64,000 nt of DNA from Echiichthys vipera (GCA_963691815.1 OY829650.1:26859195-26923194), one strand, 5' to 3'; positions 1-12,771 are shown, numbered from the stretch's first letter. Notes: generated by a model from the sequence alone, not told the origin. Program-made: numbers and translations.

Positions 1-229
1 ATTCACAATAAAATGATTATTGGTTTATCTGGTCAGCAATGAGGGCATATTTTGAAAGTGTATTACTGGAACACACAATCTCGTTTTGCCTTGCGTCACA
101 CAGTTTCACTTTTTAAACGTTGCGCTAAGGAAAAGGAGGTATAATAAACAATAGTTCATGTTCCCAGTCATTATTTCTAAGGGGTGCAGGTACTTCCTCC
201 GGTAGAAAGTCACACACTAAACCTGTTAA

Positions 230-781
230 GGCAATCAAGAGCAAAATCAGCCAATCACGGCTCTCCTGTTCGATTGCGTATTGGTTTGAGTTGGAGCGTC
301 TCCGTTGGCCACCGGTCCGCTCTCATCAATCTTACCGACGCTCGGCACGTGTGTGTGTTTGTGTGTGGATCTCCAGTCCGTGGATTTTTACTTTAAGTCA
401 ACGGACCTGCAGCAGTGAAATGTTTTTTTATGACTCCACTTGTCCGTGAATTGAAGCGGATGCGCCGTGTGATGAGAGAAGAAATAATAATACAAAAAAA
501 TGATATAAGAGTTTGGCGAAAAGTGCAACTCGACTGAACGTGCTGGACTTCACATCAGAGAGAAAAACACAAACCAACCGGTGTGACCTCTCGTCTTTTT
601 AACAATGGGAAGAGATGACTACTTCAAATAAAGGAATAACCGACTAATAATTCAACAAGCAACCCGGATCGATCAACAAGGCTGACCGAGGAGTCCACCT
701 CAAGTCTCTAAACTGGATCCCACTGCTCGCATCGATACGCGGATTTGATTGATCACCACCAGACACTTAACACCCTCAAAG
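230..781 (+). promoter_or_regulatory. caln1: Candidate caln1 promoter and non-coding first exon
   Basis: No coding frame is convincing here. Two CCAAT-type motifs face each other about 30 bp apart (CCAAT at 251-255, ATTGG at 280-284), and the surrounding DNA is richer in CpG than the introns. A strong splice donor, AAAG|GTAAGG, follows position 781. Together these suggest a promoter near 250-350 and an untranslated exon ending at 781, spliced to the ATG-containing exon about 1 kb downstream. The start of transcription cannot be fixed by eye, and no TATA box stands out at a suitable distance. This is inference from motif placement only. Confidence 0.35.
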
Positions 782-1439
782 GTAAGGTAGTAGAAATGAG
801 ACTATAAATGATCTTCAATGGAAATGAATAGGTTGGAGCTCATTATGACATCCTGTTGATGTTTTCACGCATCAAAACACGCAAAAACTCCCCGCAGGCC
901 AGCCCGTGCTGTTTGGATCCACCCTGACCTGCGGATGTCCACTCAGAAGAGCCTGATCATGTTTTTTTGAATGGCAGATGGTGAATGTTGTGGACACTAT
1001 GTGGGAAATAGGCTTGGAATTCAAATTGTTACTTTAACTTTAAAAGTAGTCAAAGACTGCTGTAGCAAAATCGACTGATCCATCTTCATAAAGTTTTTTG
1101 GTTCTATTAATAAAACTATATTCACTGCTGAACCTCTTAAGATCATAACGTGGCATCCTTTATTCCCAGGACACATGCCGTTTTCAGAGGCAACTATAAG
1201 CGTGTGTATGTATTTTAAACCAGCAACACTCACTCATAAGACAACATAACATCCGATCAGAATGTCTTTTAATTACAATACCGGCACTAACGCCTGTTAG
1301 TGATGCTAGTAGCTGTGGCGTGAATGTCACACGACGAGCAGCTCACAGGAAGTGTGTGTGTGTGTGCGCGCGCGTGCGTGTACGTGCGTGTTGGGGTTGT
1401 GTGATATACTAGGGCTGTGAAGGGGTTCAGCAGTACTCT

Positions 1440-1575
1440 CACTGTGGACCCCCCGCCGGCGTCCCCTCACGCACAGTCACCGTCCTCCCGTTGCGCTGCG
1501 TCCAACGTTCTTGCGCCACACGGTGGCGCGCGCTGTTACGCACCGCGCGCTCTCCCACAGATGTGTCGCTCTATG
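1440..1575. promoter_or_regulatory. CpG-rich block upstream of first coding exon
   Basis: This short stretch is dense in CG dinucleotides and GCGC runs, unlike the AT-rich introns. It lies about 620 bp before the caln1 ATG. It could be a small CpG island serving a second promoter, or a regulatory island between the two 5' exons. A (GT/CG)-rich simple repeat precedes it (about 1350-1395) and a (CA)12 tract follows (1645-1668). Confidence 0.35.
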
Positions 1576-1745
1576 TGTGATGTGCCTTCAGTATCCCCCG
1601 TCTTGACCCGCAGAGCACACTGAGTACAATCCAATAGGATATAAACACACACACACACACACACACATACACGCGTCCACTGACATAACATACAAGGATC
1701 CTGTTGGTCTGTCATTCCTCATTTGTTTTACTGTCTGTTTGACAG

Positions 1746-2191
1746 AGACTGAGGCGTCAGTCTCAGAGTGCATCTACGTATAGTCTCTGTCTTCCTCTCT
1801 TTCTTTGCCTCTATCTTTCTCAAGCCTCTCCTTGTGTATTTATTTTGTGAGCACAGCCGTAGGCAGGCAGGACTGAGTCTGTCATGGGGACTCACTAATG
1901 AGCCCTCCACTCTGTCTCCCCATGTGGAGGAATGAGAGTGAGTGAGAGAGCAAAAGGGGGAGAGAGAGCGAGTCAGAGAGAGGGAGGGAGGGTGGTGAGG
2001 AGCCAAGGAGTGGAGCATGAGAGAAGCTGTTGTACCTGCTGCTCTCACTGCTCAAATATTAACAACGGGTTTCTGGGAACCGATGCCGCTGCTCTGGGAC
2101 AAGCCCAAACTGTGGAGGCAGCCGGGCTCTGTGGTTTGTGGACAGGCAGTCTGCCGTTGCTGCCGGAGGCACTGCTGCATCTAAGAGTCTG
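1746..2191 (+). other. caln1: Predicted 5'UTR part of the first coding exon
   Basis: A pyrimidine-rich tract ends in GACAG at 1745, a good splice acceptor. It makes 1746 the likely start of the exon that holds the caln1 ATG; another acceptor-like site lies near 1856. The stretch is strongly GA-rich at about 1930-1995. A stop codon (TAA, 2060-2062) in the frame of the caln1 start, with no in-frame ATG after it until 2192, marks this part as untranslated in that frame. A 33-codon upstream ORF (2083-2184) lies inside it. Confidence 0.45.
2083..2184 (+). other. Upstream ORF before the caln1 ATG
   Basis: ATG at 2083 opens a 33-codon frame ending in TAA at 2182-2184. The caln1 long-form ATG begins only 7 nt later, in another frame. 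The peptide is rich in cysteine and arginine near its end. The placement suggests control of translation by reinitiation or leaky scanning, because the main ATG has a weak -3 base (C) but a G at +4. Whether the peptide is made is unknown. Confidence 0.4.
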
Positions 2192-2376
2192 ATGGAGGAG
2201 GAGGTCACAGAGCCCGATCCTCAGGCGGTGGAGCCCACCGGCATGACGCCGCCTGGGACACACTCAGAGGTAAACGGAGACTTGCCGGGCAACCCGTACC
2301 TGAGGGACGAGACGGTGGACGTGATGGAGAGTCCGGTGAGGGAGCCTGTTGTGCTGCAGTATCCTGCTGACTATGG
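2192..2376 (+). CDS. caln1: caln1 coding exon 1: N-terminal extension of the long isoform
   Basis: Start of calneuron 1, a neuronal EF-hand Ca2+ sensor. ATG 2192 is the first in-frame ATG after a stop at 2060-2062. The exon gives 61 codons plus two bases (GG), then the donor GG|GTAAGA. Joined to the next exon, the split codon reads Gly, followed by Glu-Lys-Met-Pro-Phe-His-His. The mammalian long CALN1 isoform likewise has Glu-Lys just before the MPFHHV start, so the architecture matches although the extension is not recognisably similar. The extension is acidic and proline-rich (starts MEEEVTEPDPQ, ends EPVVLQYPADY) and has no domain, signal peptide or membrane segment I can name. A longer reading from a GTG at 2138 is unlikely in a vertebrate. 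Confidence 0.8.
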
Positions 2377-4236
2377 GTAAGAATCAGCATGGGAGACACA
2401 GAGAGAAAGAGTCTGTTGCTGCAGGCAGCAGCTGGTAATGTGTGCAGAGGGGTGGCACTTCTGGGACGCTCCCCTCTCTTTTCCCAGTTTGGAGTGCATT
2501 TATTTCCAGTTTTGTAGTGATGGTTTGATGAATTGCATCCAGTTGGCTGCATTTTCAAGTACCCTGTGTGCCTCTGCTGCACAGTCCATGGCACTGGAAA
2601 GTCATTTAACCATAAATTGTTAGTTACATCAAAGGGACAGACTGTGTGACAGATCTTTTGTTTCAGAACTTGATGTTATTTTACACACCTTCGGAACAGT
2701 TATGGTTGGCTGGTCAAAAGCAGTTGGTAATTAATCTCTTTTAATCATGACTTGTTGGATGAAAGCACTCTCCTTTTACGATTTTTAGCAGTTGCTTTGT
2801 GTGTGTGTTTACACACATCAGAAGTGGACAGAGTCATCAAATGGCACCAAGCCTCACTACTGGAAACGCCAGTGTCAATAAAATTAAACTGTGACCAGAA
2901 AACCTCACTTCTGACTTGATCTAAAGTTTATAGATTCTACAAAAAAACATATTTGGCTGCGGTTCAACAGTGATGTGGAGTCAGCAATTCTGGAGAAAGA
3001 TTGTTGATATTTGAACTCAACACCCAAACCACCGCTCCTCCCATCAGTGCTCCTTCAGAGCGTTAGCATGTGCCAGATTTACCGCCCCTCTCGCTCTCAC
3101 TGCCTTTCTCTTTATACGTCCATGGCCTCTCCCCTGTCCTGTGCACGAGCACCAACGGAACAGGGTTGTGTGTGTCTGAGCCTCTTTGTCTGTTTCCCAT
3201 TCACAGAGCCAGGGCTGTGTATGAACACCAGCTTTTTCTATTCAGCAGTTGACTACTGAATTAGACAAAAAGTGTATCGAATTAGAATTTCAGACTCCAC
3301 CTTTTTAACTGCCCATTTTTTTATGACCAGTTGGCTGTCTGTATGTTCTCCAGGCCCCTTTCACACAGGCAGTCTTTGCCTCAAATGTGCAATTGGAATG
3401 GACAATGCCCCTGTTGTGAATGAGAGCAGGGGTAGAAATTTAGGAAAAACTGGGGTAAATCACACCGAAGATTTGCTGCTGCGTTTCTGTATATGGGTGG
3501 AAACTGTTAAACTTTTTAACATTCTGCTAATTTGGCCACACCTCAACCTATTATGTCACAGCAAGTGCTTTTCTTTTGTCGTCACATTTCTGACAGTGCT
3601 GTGATAAAAAAAAAAAAACACTTCCCTGTGGGATTCAGAGTGGATTTCACCCATGAAGCAAAGCTCACCTTTCTTTTGGTTTTATAGTTGAGCAGGGATG
3701 TCTATTTGTCAGTGTAAGATGAATTACCACCTGCTGGTAACTTGGTGTATTTAAACTAACTGGTGTCTTTCCTCAACATATATTTTCAGACGTGCTCTTA
3801 AAGATCACTGTGTCACGTTTTTTTGTGGCTGGAGTGTCTGCTGCTGGTACACAGTGTTCTTCTTGTGTCTCCCTCAGTACCGTCCCATTGCTATTGGCTG
3901 TATTTCTGCAGGGTCTGATGTGAGGAATTGCCATCTGGCTTCCTTGTCATGCAGAACACTTTCAATAAAGCTGTGGTCTTTTCATCAGGTTGCACACTCT
4001 TCTAGACTCAGACCTGAGGGCTGGTTTGGTACTCTGGTGTGGCCGTGGGCTGATGAGTCATTTATTCAAAAGAGAGAGAGGGAGGTTTGGCACTCTGGAT
4101 GACAGTGAAATTACAAATTGTTAATAGAGTGAAGATCAATGTGTACAAATAGTCTGTCCACTGTCACCACGCAGTGTCTACTTGGATGAAAATCATCTAA
4201 TGATTACTGCCGTTATTCCACGAGCACAAGATGAAA

Positions 4237-4375
4237 TGCGTCATCCATCCATCCATCCATCCATCATCATCAACGGGGTTGCGGGGGGCTGGAGCTGTTC
4301 CCAGGTGACATTGGGCGTGAGGTGGGGTACACCCTGGGCAGAATACCAGTTTATCACAGGGCAAGAAGAAATCCT
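4237..4375 (+). repeat. Interspersed repeat fragment with (CATC)n head
   Basis: A (CATC)n run at 4239-4266 leads into a G-rich segment (GGGGTTGCGGGGGGCTGGAG) and a stretch resembling the widespread vertebrate repeat that contains 'GGGTACACCCTGG'. The class is uncertain, possibly a non-LTR retrotransposon tail or a SINE. It is clearly more GC-rich than its surroundings. Confidence 0.45.
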
Positions 4376-7300
4376 CTTTAAGAATCGGTTTTATTATTAT
4401 TATAACAGCCTGTTTGCCTAATCATGTGGAAAATACTAAGTGTCAGTCTCAGTGAGACATTTTTCTACTGCATTGATAAGATTTTATGATACCAATGTCA
4501 TTATCTATTCTGTTTCTTTGTGCGATCTTTATCTATTCCCTCACGGATTACTGATCAAATGTATGTATGGAAAAAAGGTAGACAGGTTTTCAGCGTCAAC
4601 GTGACTGTTTTATTCTCTGAACAAAGTGTAGCTGCATCGTGCTAATGTTAATAACCTGGATAACACAAGGACATTGACCTTGAGTAACACACATGCTACT
4701 CAGTTAGTAAGCACTATGACTCGTGCGTAGTGTTAAATACATGTCATTCCTATAATTTAAGACCTTGTTAAATTGGAAGATGTGTTTCTACCCTGACTTG
4801 AAATGATAATTTTACAGACATTAGCTGCACTGTACTATGAAATGAAGCTACACTCCGGGCCGTTTCTTACTCTCTGCCATGAATCTCTCTTGTTGTAAGT
4901 TTCCAGCAGTGCAGATGTGAAAGTTTTATGACACTGTTTTGCATTACACAACTGTTATTTCCTCAACAGAAAATTTTTCGACAGCTATTCTGATAATCAA
5001 TTCAGTGGTTAAGTTATTTATCATGAAAGCACCACATACATTTTCTGTTCCAGGTTCTTAATTGTTAGGATTATCTGCTTTTTTCAGTTTTGTATCACAG
5101 TAAGTTTAATTAAATAATTTAATTAATTGTTGTGTTGAGCGGTTTGAACAGACATGGATTCTTTATTTATTACTTTGACAGTTTGTCAAAAAAAAAAAAA
5201 CATATACAAAAATAGAGAAAACATTATAAATGCTGCCTTTGAGTTTATCAGTGTCCTGATTCGGATTTCTTAACCACACCTCCATGTTGTGTGTTAATTG
5301 TGGTGGACACAAAGCTCACCCTGCCTTCTTGCTGGGTCTTTGAGGACATGCAGCATTTTAATGGCAACAGTGTAATTGTCGTTTATAGCTTCCTCCTCCA
5401 GGGTTAGAGTAGTTTTGATTAGTCTTGTCATCGTTGTTTTATCCTTGAAATGCCAGTTCAAGTAGTGCTTGTGGAGGTGGTTTTATTTATGTGTATGCTG
5501 TAATTGGGTTCTGTTCTGCCATGACCCAACTTCAACAGCACTGGAAAGACTTAAATTGGCTATAATGATGCAATAATAGTTTGTCTACTGTCAGGATATA
5601 CCTTGGAATAGTTTTATTGTGAGTGACTGAAGTAGACTATAAAAGAAAGCAACCATTCATAGCCTTTGGTATGAATACTTTTTATTTTCTCAAGTTTCCC
5701 AATTTCTAACAAGTGTCTTTAAAACATTCTGGAAAAAACTAAAAATAAATGTGTACTGCACATTCACAGCACAGTAAACACAGTTGATGTGTTGTTCCTC
5801 CTGATTGTATTCATACACAATAAGAATTGAGGCATTATTTTTAAATCCAGCAATGTCTACAGCCTTCCTCTATGTGTTTTTGTTTTTATTTATTCACTGT
5901 AATCCATTTAATAAAATAATTACTTATTTTATTGAGCTCATGAGTGCTGTCGTACAGCATTTTTAAAGGAGCGTCCAAAAATGTTGACAAGTATTTAAGA
6001 CTTTTCAGGCCATTAGATCTTTTGAAGCTCTCTATGTAAAAATCTTAAAAATGCTGGAGTGTCAAAGTTTGATTCATAGTTTACAGAACCTTTTCCTCCA
6101 TTACTCGTGGCATTATTTTATACACACTTGTCATGTTTACGTGGATGGATCTAGCATGTTTGTTATTTTGAGGGAAAATGCAGGAAAATTTAAAAGTATG
6201 TAATCAACTGCCAGTGGTACTGTGGGCATTGCTGAAATCGAACTACATGATTCTGAACTCTATCTGCAGCCACCTTTTTCTCAGCTGTCAAATTTAAGCA
6301 TTAACTCTAGTATCCCAGCTCTAGGGATGGGTTGGTCATAGTGTGGAAAGATATTCTGCCTATTCACATGGCAACAGTCCCCATTAGCTTGGTCAGGGCC
6401 CCTTGGTGTCCCTTTTATGTTCTGTGAGTCCTGTAGTGTATTCAAACAACAAAACAACGTGGTTAGGTTTTGGAAAAGGTGAGGGTTTGGATAAAATGCT
6501 TATGTTAGTCAAAAATGTTACAAAATGAACACTGCATAAGAATTACCGCCATAACATCCCATATCTATGGTATTTTCTATCAATGGACAACACCCATCCA
6601 ATCGGCTGATAGCAACAGCAGTGTCAGGTTGTTTCTGTGATCAAATGTCACAGGTCCAATCACAGCTAGTGCAGCCACCAACAACCATGTATCCTGTCAA
6701 TGCAATGTGTCCTTGAGCTGGACACTGGGTCAGACTTATTCTCTAAAAGTTCCTTTGGCAGCATCAGCTAATGGCCTCAACGTGATATAAGATGTGTTAC
6801 CATCCCATAAAACCAGGACAGCTTTATTTCTGAGTTAAGTGTCATGTGCATGTGCCTTTGGACTTTTGGACAGACAAAACAAGCACTTTGAAGACGTCAA
6901 TTTGCATTTTCTGAAATTTTATAGAATAAATAATTAATTAACTAATCAAATAACTAACCAACAATTTGTTGCATCTGTGTGTATCCGCAAAGAGTTGGAG
7001 ATGCAGAATTTGTCAAAACAGCTTGCGCAGTAAAAGGGATAATAGAGGAAGGCAACCGTTCACTGATTTTATCTCTAAGTCATTTATATGGCTCATTTTT
7101 ATCAGCCAGTCAATCTGACTATTAAATCCCAGAATCCTTGCCTCTTTTTCTATTGAACTGATATACCACAGTGTGCAGAGAATAGGGATGGTATGAGGAA
7201 AAACTAGATGTGGTCTTGGTTGATGCTGTGGTGATTACCTCGTAATTTAAGTGGTTACTGTATGTTGCTCTGCTCCTGAAGGGAAAATGAGCTTGTTCAG

Positions 7301-8928
7301 CTGAGACCTTGATCAATTTAATCAAGTGTAATGATGCTGAAGGCTGTGAACAGCTCTGTTCAACACTGGCTTCCCAACGGGGTTGCAGATCAGGTGTTTT
7401 ACAGTTTCAGAACATGATCTCAAAGCTCATGTACTGCATTGATAAAGGCTATATTCTTGTGAGCTATTGTGGCAAAACACTGCAGCAAAAGCTTATTACC
7501 TCTTAATGTGCCATACCCTCTTTATACTCATGAACATGTCTACATCTTTGTTTGTTTTTAAGTGATGTCGGATTTCCTACTCCTTGGTGCACTTACTCTT
7601 TTAGAGTTTTTTGAGAAGAACAAATATGTCAGTCCATGTAATTGGTGTTGTTAAGTGATACAGAAGGTGTTTTTGTGTCAGGAATACTAAGAAGTTGGCT
7701 CATTCTTGCAAAACCATGCGTGGCTGTCAAAGCTCCAAGCAGTAAATCGTTTCACATTTCAATTTGGCAGAGGTCTTTGAGGGAGCTCTCAGACAATTAG
7801 AGCAGCAATTAAGACTGTGCTGGGAGTAATAATCCCCTTAATAAACATACATGAACATACATCAATCTTAGTTATTGCAACAGATAGCACATGGGGTGGG
7901 GTGGGGATTGAAGCAGCAAATGATATGATCAGGTTATAATGTCAATGCTTTATACCTGCATAGATAGAACGAGATGTTACTTTGCAGTGGATGAGCCAAT
8001 GATTGTGAAGCTGATATGAAACCACTGTTGCCATCCAGCCAATACAGTTTTAGTGTCCCTGCCTGAACTTGTACTGTGCTTCATTTAATCTGTCGATTTT
8101 ATATTTAAATTGCTTGTTTTTGTCCAGTCAGTTCATAGCCCAAAGATAATCAAATGACAATGAGCTCAAAGAGAGAAAAGCAGAACATTTGAGAAGCTAA
8201 CCAGTAAATGTTATTTTGAATTCTTGATGCATAACTTAAATGATGTAGTTTTGTTCTTGACCTTGAAAACATCGGTTGAGAAAACAATGTCACCACAGAA
8301 CCTGTCTCCTAATTTTATATTCCCACGTAACTAAATTGCATTCTCAATTTAGGTTTGTAAGACACATGGTTTTTCACATGTTACAGGAACATTTCTTATC
8401 AAGGTCCACAGAAGTTCACACTTCTGCATACTTGTATATTTTGTTATGTGACAAACATACTTAGTTTAACCCAAACCACAATATTTTCCTGAACCTGACA
8501 AAGTAGGTTTGTAGCAATCCACAATGCTACCAAGGTGTTTAAAACAGCGACTGTATTTTAGTAGGAAAAATGTTTCCCCCAAGAGGTAATTGAGAATGAA
8601 GTTTGGTCTTATGGGAACATACTTTTGTAGTAGACAGAGTAGGAACTGAAGGTCCATTTAGAAGAGACCAGTTACTAAATTATTTTCATATGCGTATTCG
8701 TCTGCAGCAATGAAAAGATGAGGTGCTCAGGGGTACAGGCAGGTTGGTGGCGGTGCTTGGTTTGATTTAAAGAAAATAACAGCTTGATTGAAGTTGCATG
8801 AGCCTGTTTAAGTTTTGCTCGACGGAGAACTGCATTTTTGTTCGGTAACTACTTTCAATCATGACACATGGTCTTAAACCCGCCCCACATGAGATAAACG
8901 GTTGTGGGTGGCTTTTCCACAAATCTGT

Positions 8929-9172
8929 TAAGCCTAGTTAAGACCAAACCATTTTAGAACGTTACAGGTGAAACTTGCAGTGGTGAACTGACCTGTCTCA
9001 TCTGGACTCAAACCGGCCGATGTTGACACCTGCGACTCAACTTGTCAAATTGCCAGCAGCTGATCTTAGAACGTAAGACACGTCACCTGTTGCAACAGCC
9101 AATCGAGTCTTAGCAAAGACCGCTGGTCAAGTTACTTAAAGACTGTCAGCTGGTTGAAATGACTGTTTTTAT
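8929..9172 (+). mobile_element. Truncated MITE, same family as 57787-58413
   Basis: The segment aligns by eye with the left third of the MITE at 57787-58413. Shared words include 'AGACCAAA', 'GAACTGACC', 'CAAATTGCCAGCAGC', 'GACACGTCA' and 'ACTGTCAGCTGGTTGAAATG'. The copy stops where a (TA)n microsatellite begins, so its right part is lost. Confidence 0.6.
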
Positions 9173-9238
9173 ACCCTATATATATAATAATAATATATAT
9201 ATATATATATATATATACTGTATATATATATATATATG
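9172..9238. repeat. (TA)n microsatellite
   Basis: Imperfect TA dinucleotide repeat, interrupted by ATAATAATA and by CTG. It joins directly to the truncated MITE on its left. Confidence 0.9.
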
Positions 9239-11957
9239 GTGCAGAAGTTTAAGCTGCACTACATTACTGCCTTAAATTTGGTCACCCATTTTGCTTCACT
9301 CCACGCTTGAGTTATCCCACACTGAATGCATCCTGAAGAATTTACTTTAATGAGTTGTATGTAAATTATGTCCCTGCATGGTAAATCATTCTGATCCATA
9401 TATCTTCATGTTTGCTGCAGCAGTGCAAACCCAAGACAGTAAACACCTGACTCAAACAGCTGACAATGTATGAGTTGGCTCACAACGATTCATACTGAAA
9501 GAACGGACAAGAGTGATGATTGTAATATTCATAATGATAGCTGAGAGATGACTGAATAATTGATAAATTAGGAAATGAAAAATCCTGATATTACTAGCAA
9601 AGAAAGCTGGTTATTAAAAAAAGGCTTTAGGCATAGTTGCAGGCGTCTTGATATGCATGCTTATTAAACTGACAAACAAGAAAAATGCTGGGACTGGATT
9701 TCAATTTGCGGTGTAACTGATGGCTGGCAGTTCCAGCTAATGAAACATCAGCATATAGGTGCTGGACATAGTGATGAAAAGAAACTGAAAAATAAACCAA
9801 AAAAGTTATATTTTATCAATAATCGGACAGATCGTTCAAGAAAACATTCCCTTTGCTTCTTGTTGGCTCAGATTAAACACATTGAAATGTTTTCTTGCAT
9901 GTACAATATGATTTGTTGAACTGAATCCACTGTGCAGCACATGATTTTTCTTATTTCAGAAGCTATTTGAAATGTAATTCTGTCTTGCCTCTTCATCTCT
10001 GCTTATTCACATTACCATTTTTGCAAAGTACACTGGGTACTACTTCCTTATAATGCATACATTTATATGTTGTTACTAATGGCTTTATTTGTGGTTCTAA
10101 TGAATTATTTATGCTGCTTTATGTATCAATGATAAGTCTTTTTTAACAGTTTGGTTGCTATGTTGTTTGCTGGTGTGTCTCATCCAACCTTTTATGTCGC
10201 TCCATAATATATCTGGATGGGTTATTTCTGTAGGTGGTGTGAAACCTTCAACCCTTAATGACTTACCAATGTTTATAAGTTGAGACTTATTAAAAGATAA
10301 TTTGAAAATGATGAAGTCCATTATAAAAGGTTATGAGGTTCTTAAAGTTTATAAGATGGCTTCATGTATGTGGTTATGAATAAATATAAGTACTGTGCAA
10401 CTTTGCGTGTAGCTACGTGTCCTTTTAAAACGTGTTTGTTCGATCTCTGTTACCAATCTCGGAACCCACTGGCTATCTGTCTAACGACAATTTAGCCTCT
10501 GGGGGTGACAGCTAGTATTTTGGGCTTTTTGCTGGAGCCAGCAAATATCTGGGAATGGAATTGCAACATGCGGTAAAACTTCCTCAGATTCACATAAAAG
10601 TTTTTACGCTAGCTTGAGGTGGTTTTTGCCTCCTTTTCAAAATAGGGTTGGTGTGCTAAATGGGACATGGAAACACCTTTGCTAAGTTAGCCCTGTCGTA
10701 GTAACTCACATGGCTGACTGGCTGTTTCCTCTCTCGCATCTTCCCGTAATGTGTCTTTGTCTCTAGACTGCATGAGACGTGGACAAGCTGACATGAAAAA
10801 AATAAAACTAAAACTTGCCCAATTAAATAAATTCCTCAAGACACGCCTGCATTTCTCTCTCGTGGATGCAGTTAGATGACCAAGGCGACTCGGGTTAGCA
10901 AACTAGACTTTTTCTTTTCTATTTGTGGGTGGATTACAGCCATGTGTAGCCCTGTACTCTTCTTTTTTTGCTCACAGGAGAATGGAGTTGGAGTTGAGAA
11001 ACGACGTATGTATAAACAGATATCTCCATTTTAGTGCAGATAAATACAAATGAAAAGCTAAATCGTGGTCAGACGCCGTGATTGCATGCAACGGAATCCT
11101 GCTCAAACGTATTTGGTCATTACTACCCAGACTGCAAACAGAAACCAGATAGCTCCTGGTAACCAAATCTTGTCCTGTTGCCTACAGCCTCTACATTTCT
11201 TGAATCTGTTTAGTGCTGTTCTTACATACTTCCTTCCAGCAGAGTGAATTTAAGAGTAAGCTAAAGGTTTTTTTATAACCCCAAGTCAAAGGGATTTTTT
11301 CAGCTAACAAAAATGGCCTCTTACTGATAAAGCATAAATTGAAGTGCAAAATTGTTTGCAATTATGCAAGTATGCCCTATGACAGAAGTTGTGCAGATTG
11401 CACTTGGCAAATGTGTACTATATATAATTGTTGAGATAGGGTAGGAGGAAATAGCAACATTTTAAGCTGAAGAATTGGAGTCTTTCAACTCCAGACACAC
11501 ACAAACACATATTTGTTAATTTGGTTGGCAACCTGGGAGTAGCCTGCAGGTGTAATTCTGAGGACATAAAACTAGTTTACTACTGGGGATGCTGCCGAAA
11601 TCCCAAAGAGCAGAACTGCTGCATATCTAACCTGTCCTCTTGTTGTTCAAAGAGCGTGTGATCACCTTTAGATGTTTGTTATCAAAGCTCTTGTAATTGT
11701 CAGGCTTACTTGACGATAGAAATATCATGCCAAGTTCAAGTTCAACGCATTGAGAAGCCTCAAAGCAGTTGTCTCAGAACTCCCATTCAGTCTCAGAAGC
11801 ATCTCCTCAAAGTGCTCATCGGGACTAAATCCAATTAGACAGAAGGAAGTGGTCGCCCAAAATCTCTCTGCTCTATGTGCTCTTGTTTTCCTCCTGTGCC
11901 CTTGGGCTTCGATTTATTGAATAATGAATTGTCCAGGTCACATTTGCACATGCAGTA

Positions 11958-12004
11958 CACACACACACGCACACGCACACGCACACGCACACGCACACAC
12001 ACAT
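11958..12004. repeat. CA / CGCACA microsatellite
   Basis: Compound repeat of CA units with regular CG interruptions (ACACGC periodicity of six). The histidine/threonine or valine/cysteine frames that cross it are products of the repeat, not genes. Confidence 0.9.
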
Positions 12005-12649
12005 ACATTCACCACATTTACCCGTAGTTATATGAGTCTCTCTCACTGTGTGACTTCCCATTTAGCAAATGAGTTCTGCTTCATTTATGGATCTCATTTA
12101 TACTGTGCCCATTGGATTTGACTTTGTCTAAGCCAGCTCCCTGTTGCTGATTATGGGTTCACATTTCATTGTATTTTTTTCTTAATGTGTGTAGGATTCT
12201 GGGGAATCTAATGGCAGAAACGGAATATAATATTCATAACTATGTTTTTAATAATGTTCAACTGAAACTAGGAGTCCTTGTGTTTTCATTGGCTTAGAAT
12301 AGTCACTGCTAGAAGCCACTAAATCCAACACATGACCTTATCTTATAAATTTGGTCGAAAAGAGGATTTATGCACCTTGCAGGTTAATTCTCATAGTGTA
12401 ATTGTATCCTTGATAAATGGCTAATTTGAATGCCTGATAACAAGATGTGATGTTGCATACAGTGAACATGAAAAAAATGCACATTTGAGGTTCCCCCTGC
12501 TGATAAACCTTGTTTAGAAACATGTAATGTGTCGAGCTTTTAATTGGTGTTTGTGTCCAGAATAAATCTTTCAAAAAACCCAAGAGAGAAATCTCTTCAG
12601 CTCTTTCCTCTCCTTCACTGCTGTCTAAATGTTTCCTTCTGTCTCTCAG

Positions 12650-12771
12650 GGAGAAGATGCCGTTCCACCATGTGACAGCCGGCCTGCTCTACAAGGGGAA
12701 CTACCTGAGCCGCTCGCTGTCAGACAGTGACAGCGATGTGCTGGCCAGCATCTCCGTGGAGGAGCTTCACG
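12650..12771 (+). CDS. caln1: caln1 coding exon 2: conserved calneuron N-terminus
   Basis: Acceptor TCTCAG|G and donor CACG|GTAAGT frame a 122-nt exon. From ATG 12657 it encodes MPFHHVTAGLLYKGNYLSRS followed by a Ser/Asp-rich stretch and ISVEELH. This is the diagnostic start of calneuron 1; calneuron 2 (CaBP7) starts MPFHPVTAALMYRG instead. The ATG can start the short canonical isoform, or be internal Met when exon 1 is included (Gly-Glu-Lys-Met). The last base G pairs with AG of the next exon to give Glu. The segment precedes EF-hand 1 and is not itself a Ca2+ site. Confidence 0.95.

Larger units (their letters stand above)
2377..12649 (+). other. caln1: caln1 intron 1
   Basis: Intron of 10.3 kb bounded by GG|GTAAGA and a pyrimidine-rich TCTCAG|G. 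Most of it is unique-looking AT-rich DNA without a credible gene. It contains a repeat fragment near 4240-4375, a truncated MITE at about 8931-9172 running into a (TA)n tract (9172-9238), and a CA/CGCACA tract at 11958-12004. Open frames in it are short, lack splice support and show no family resemblance. Confidence 0.7.

Noticed and set aside
2138..2191. Longer N-terminus for caln1 starting at 2138
   Set aside because: The codon at 2138 is GTG. The first in-frame ATG after the upstream stop (2060) is 2192, and a GTG start is improbable in a vertebrate.
11873..12121. Cys/Val and His/Ala repeat proteins
   Set aside because: Translations of the CA/CGCACA microsatellite on both strands.
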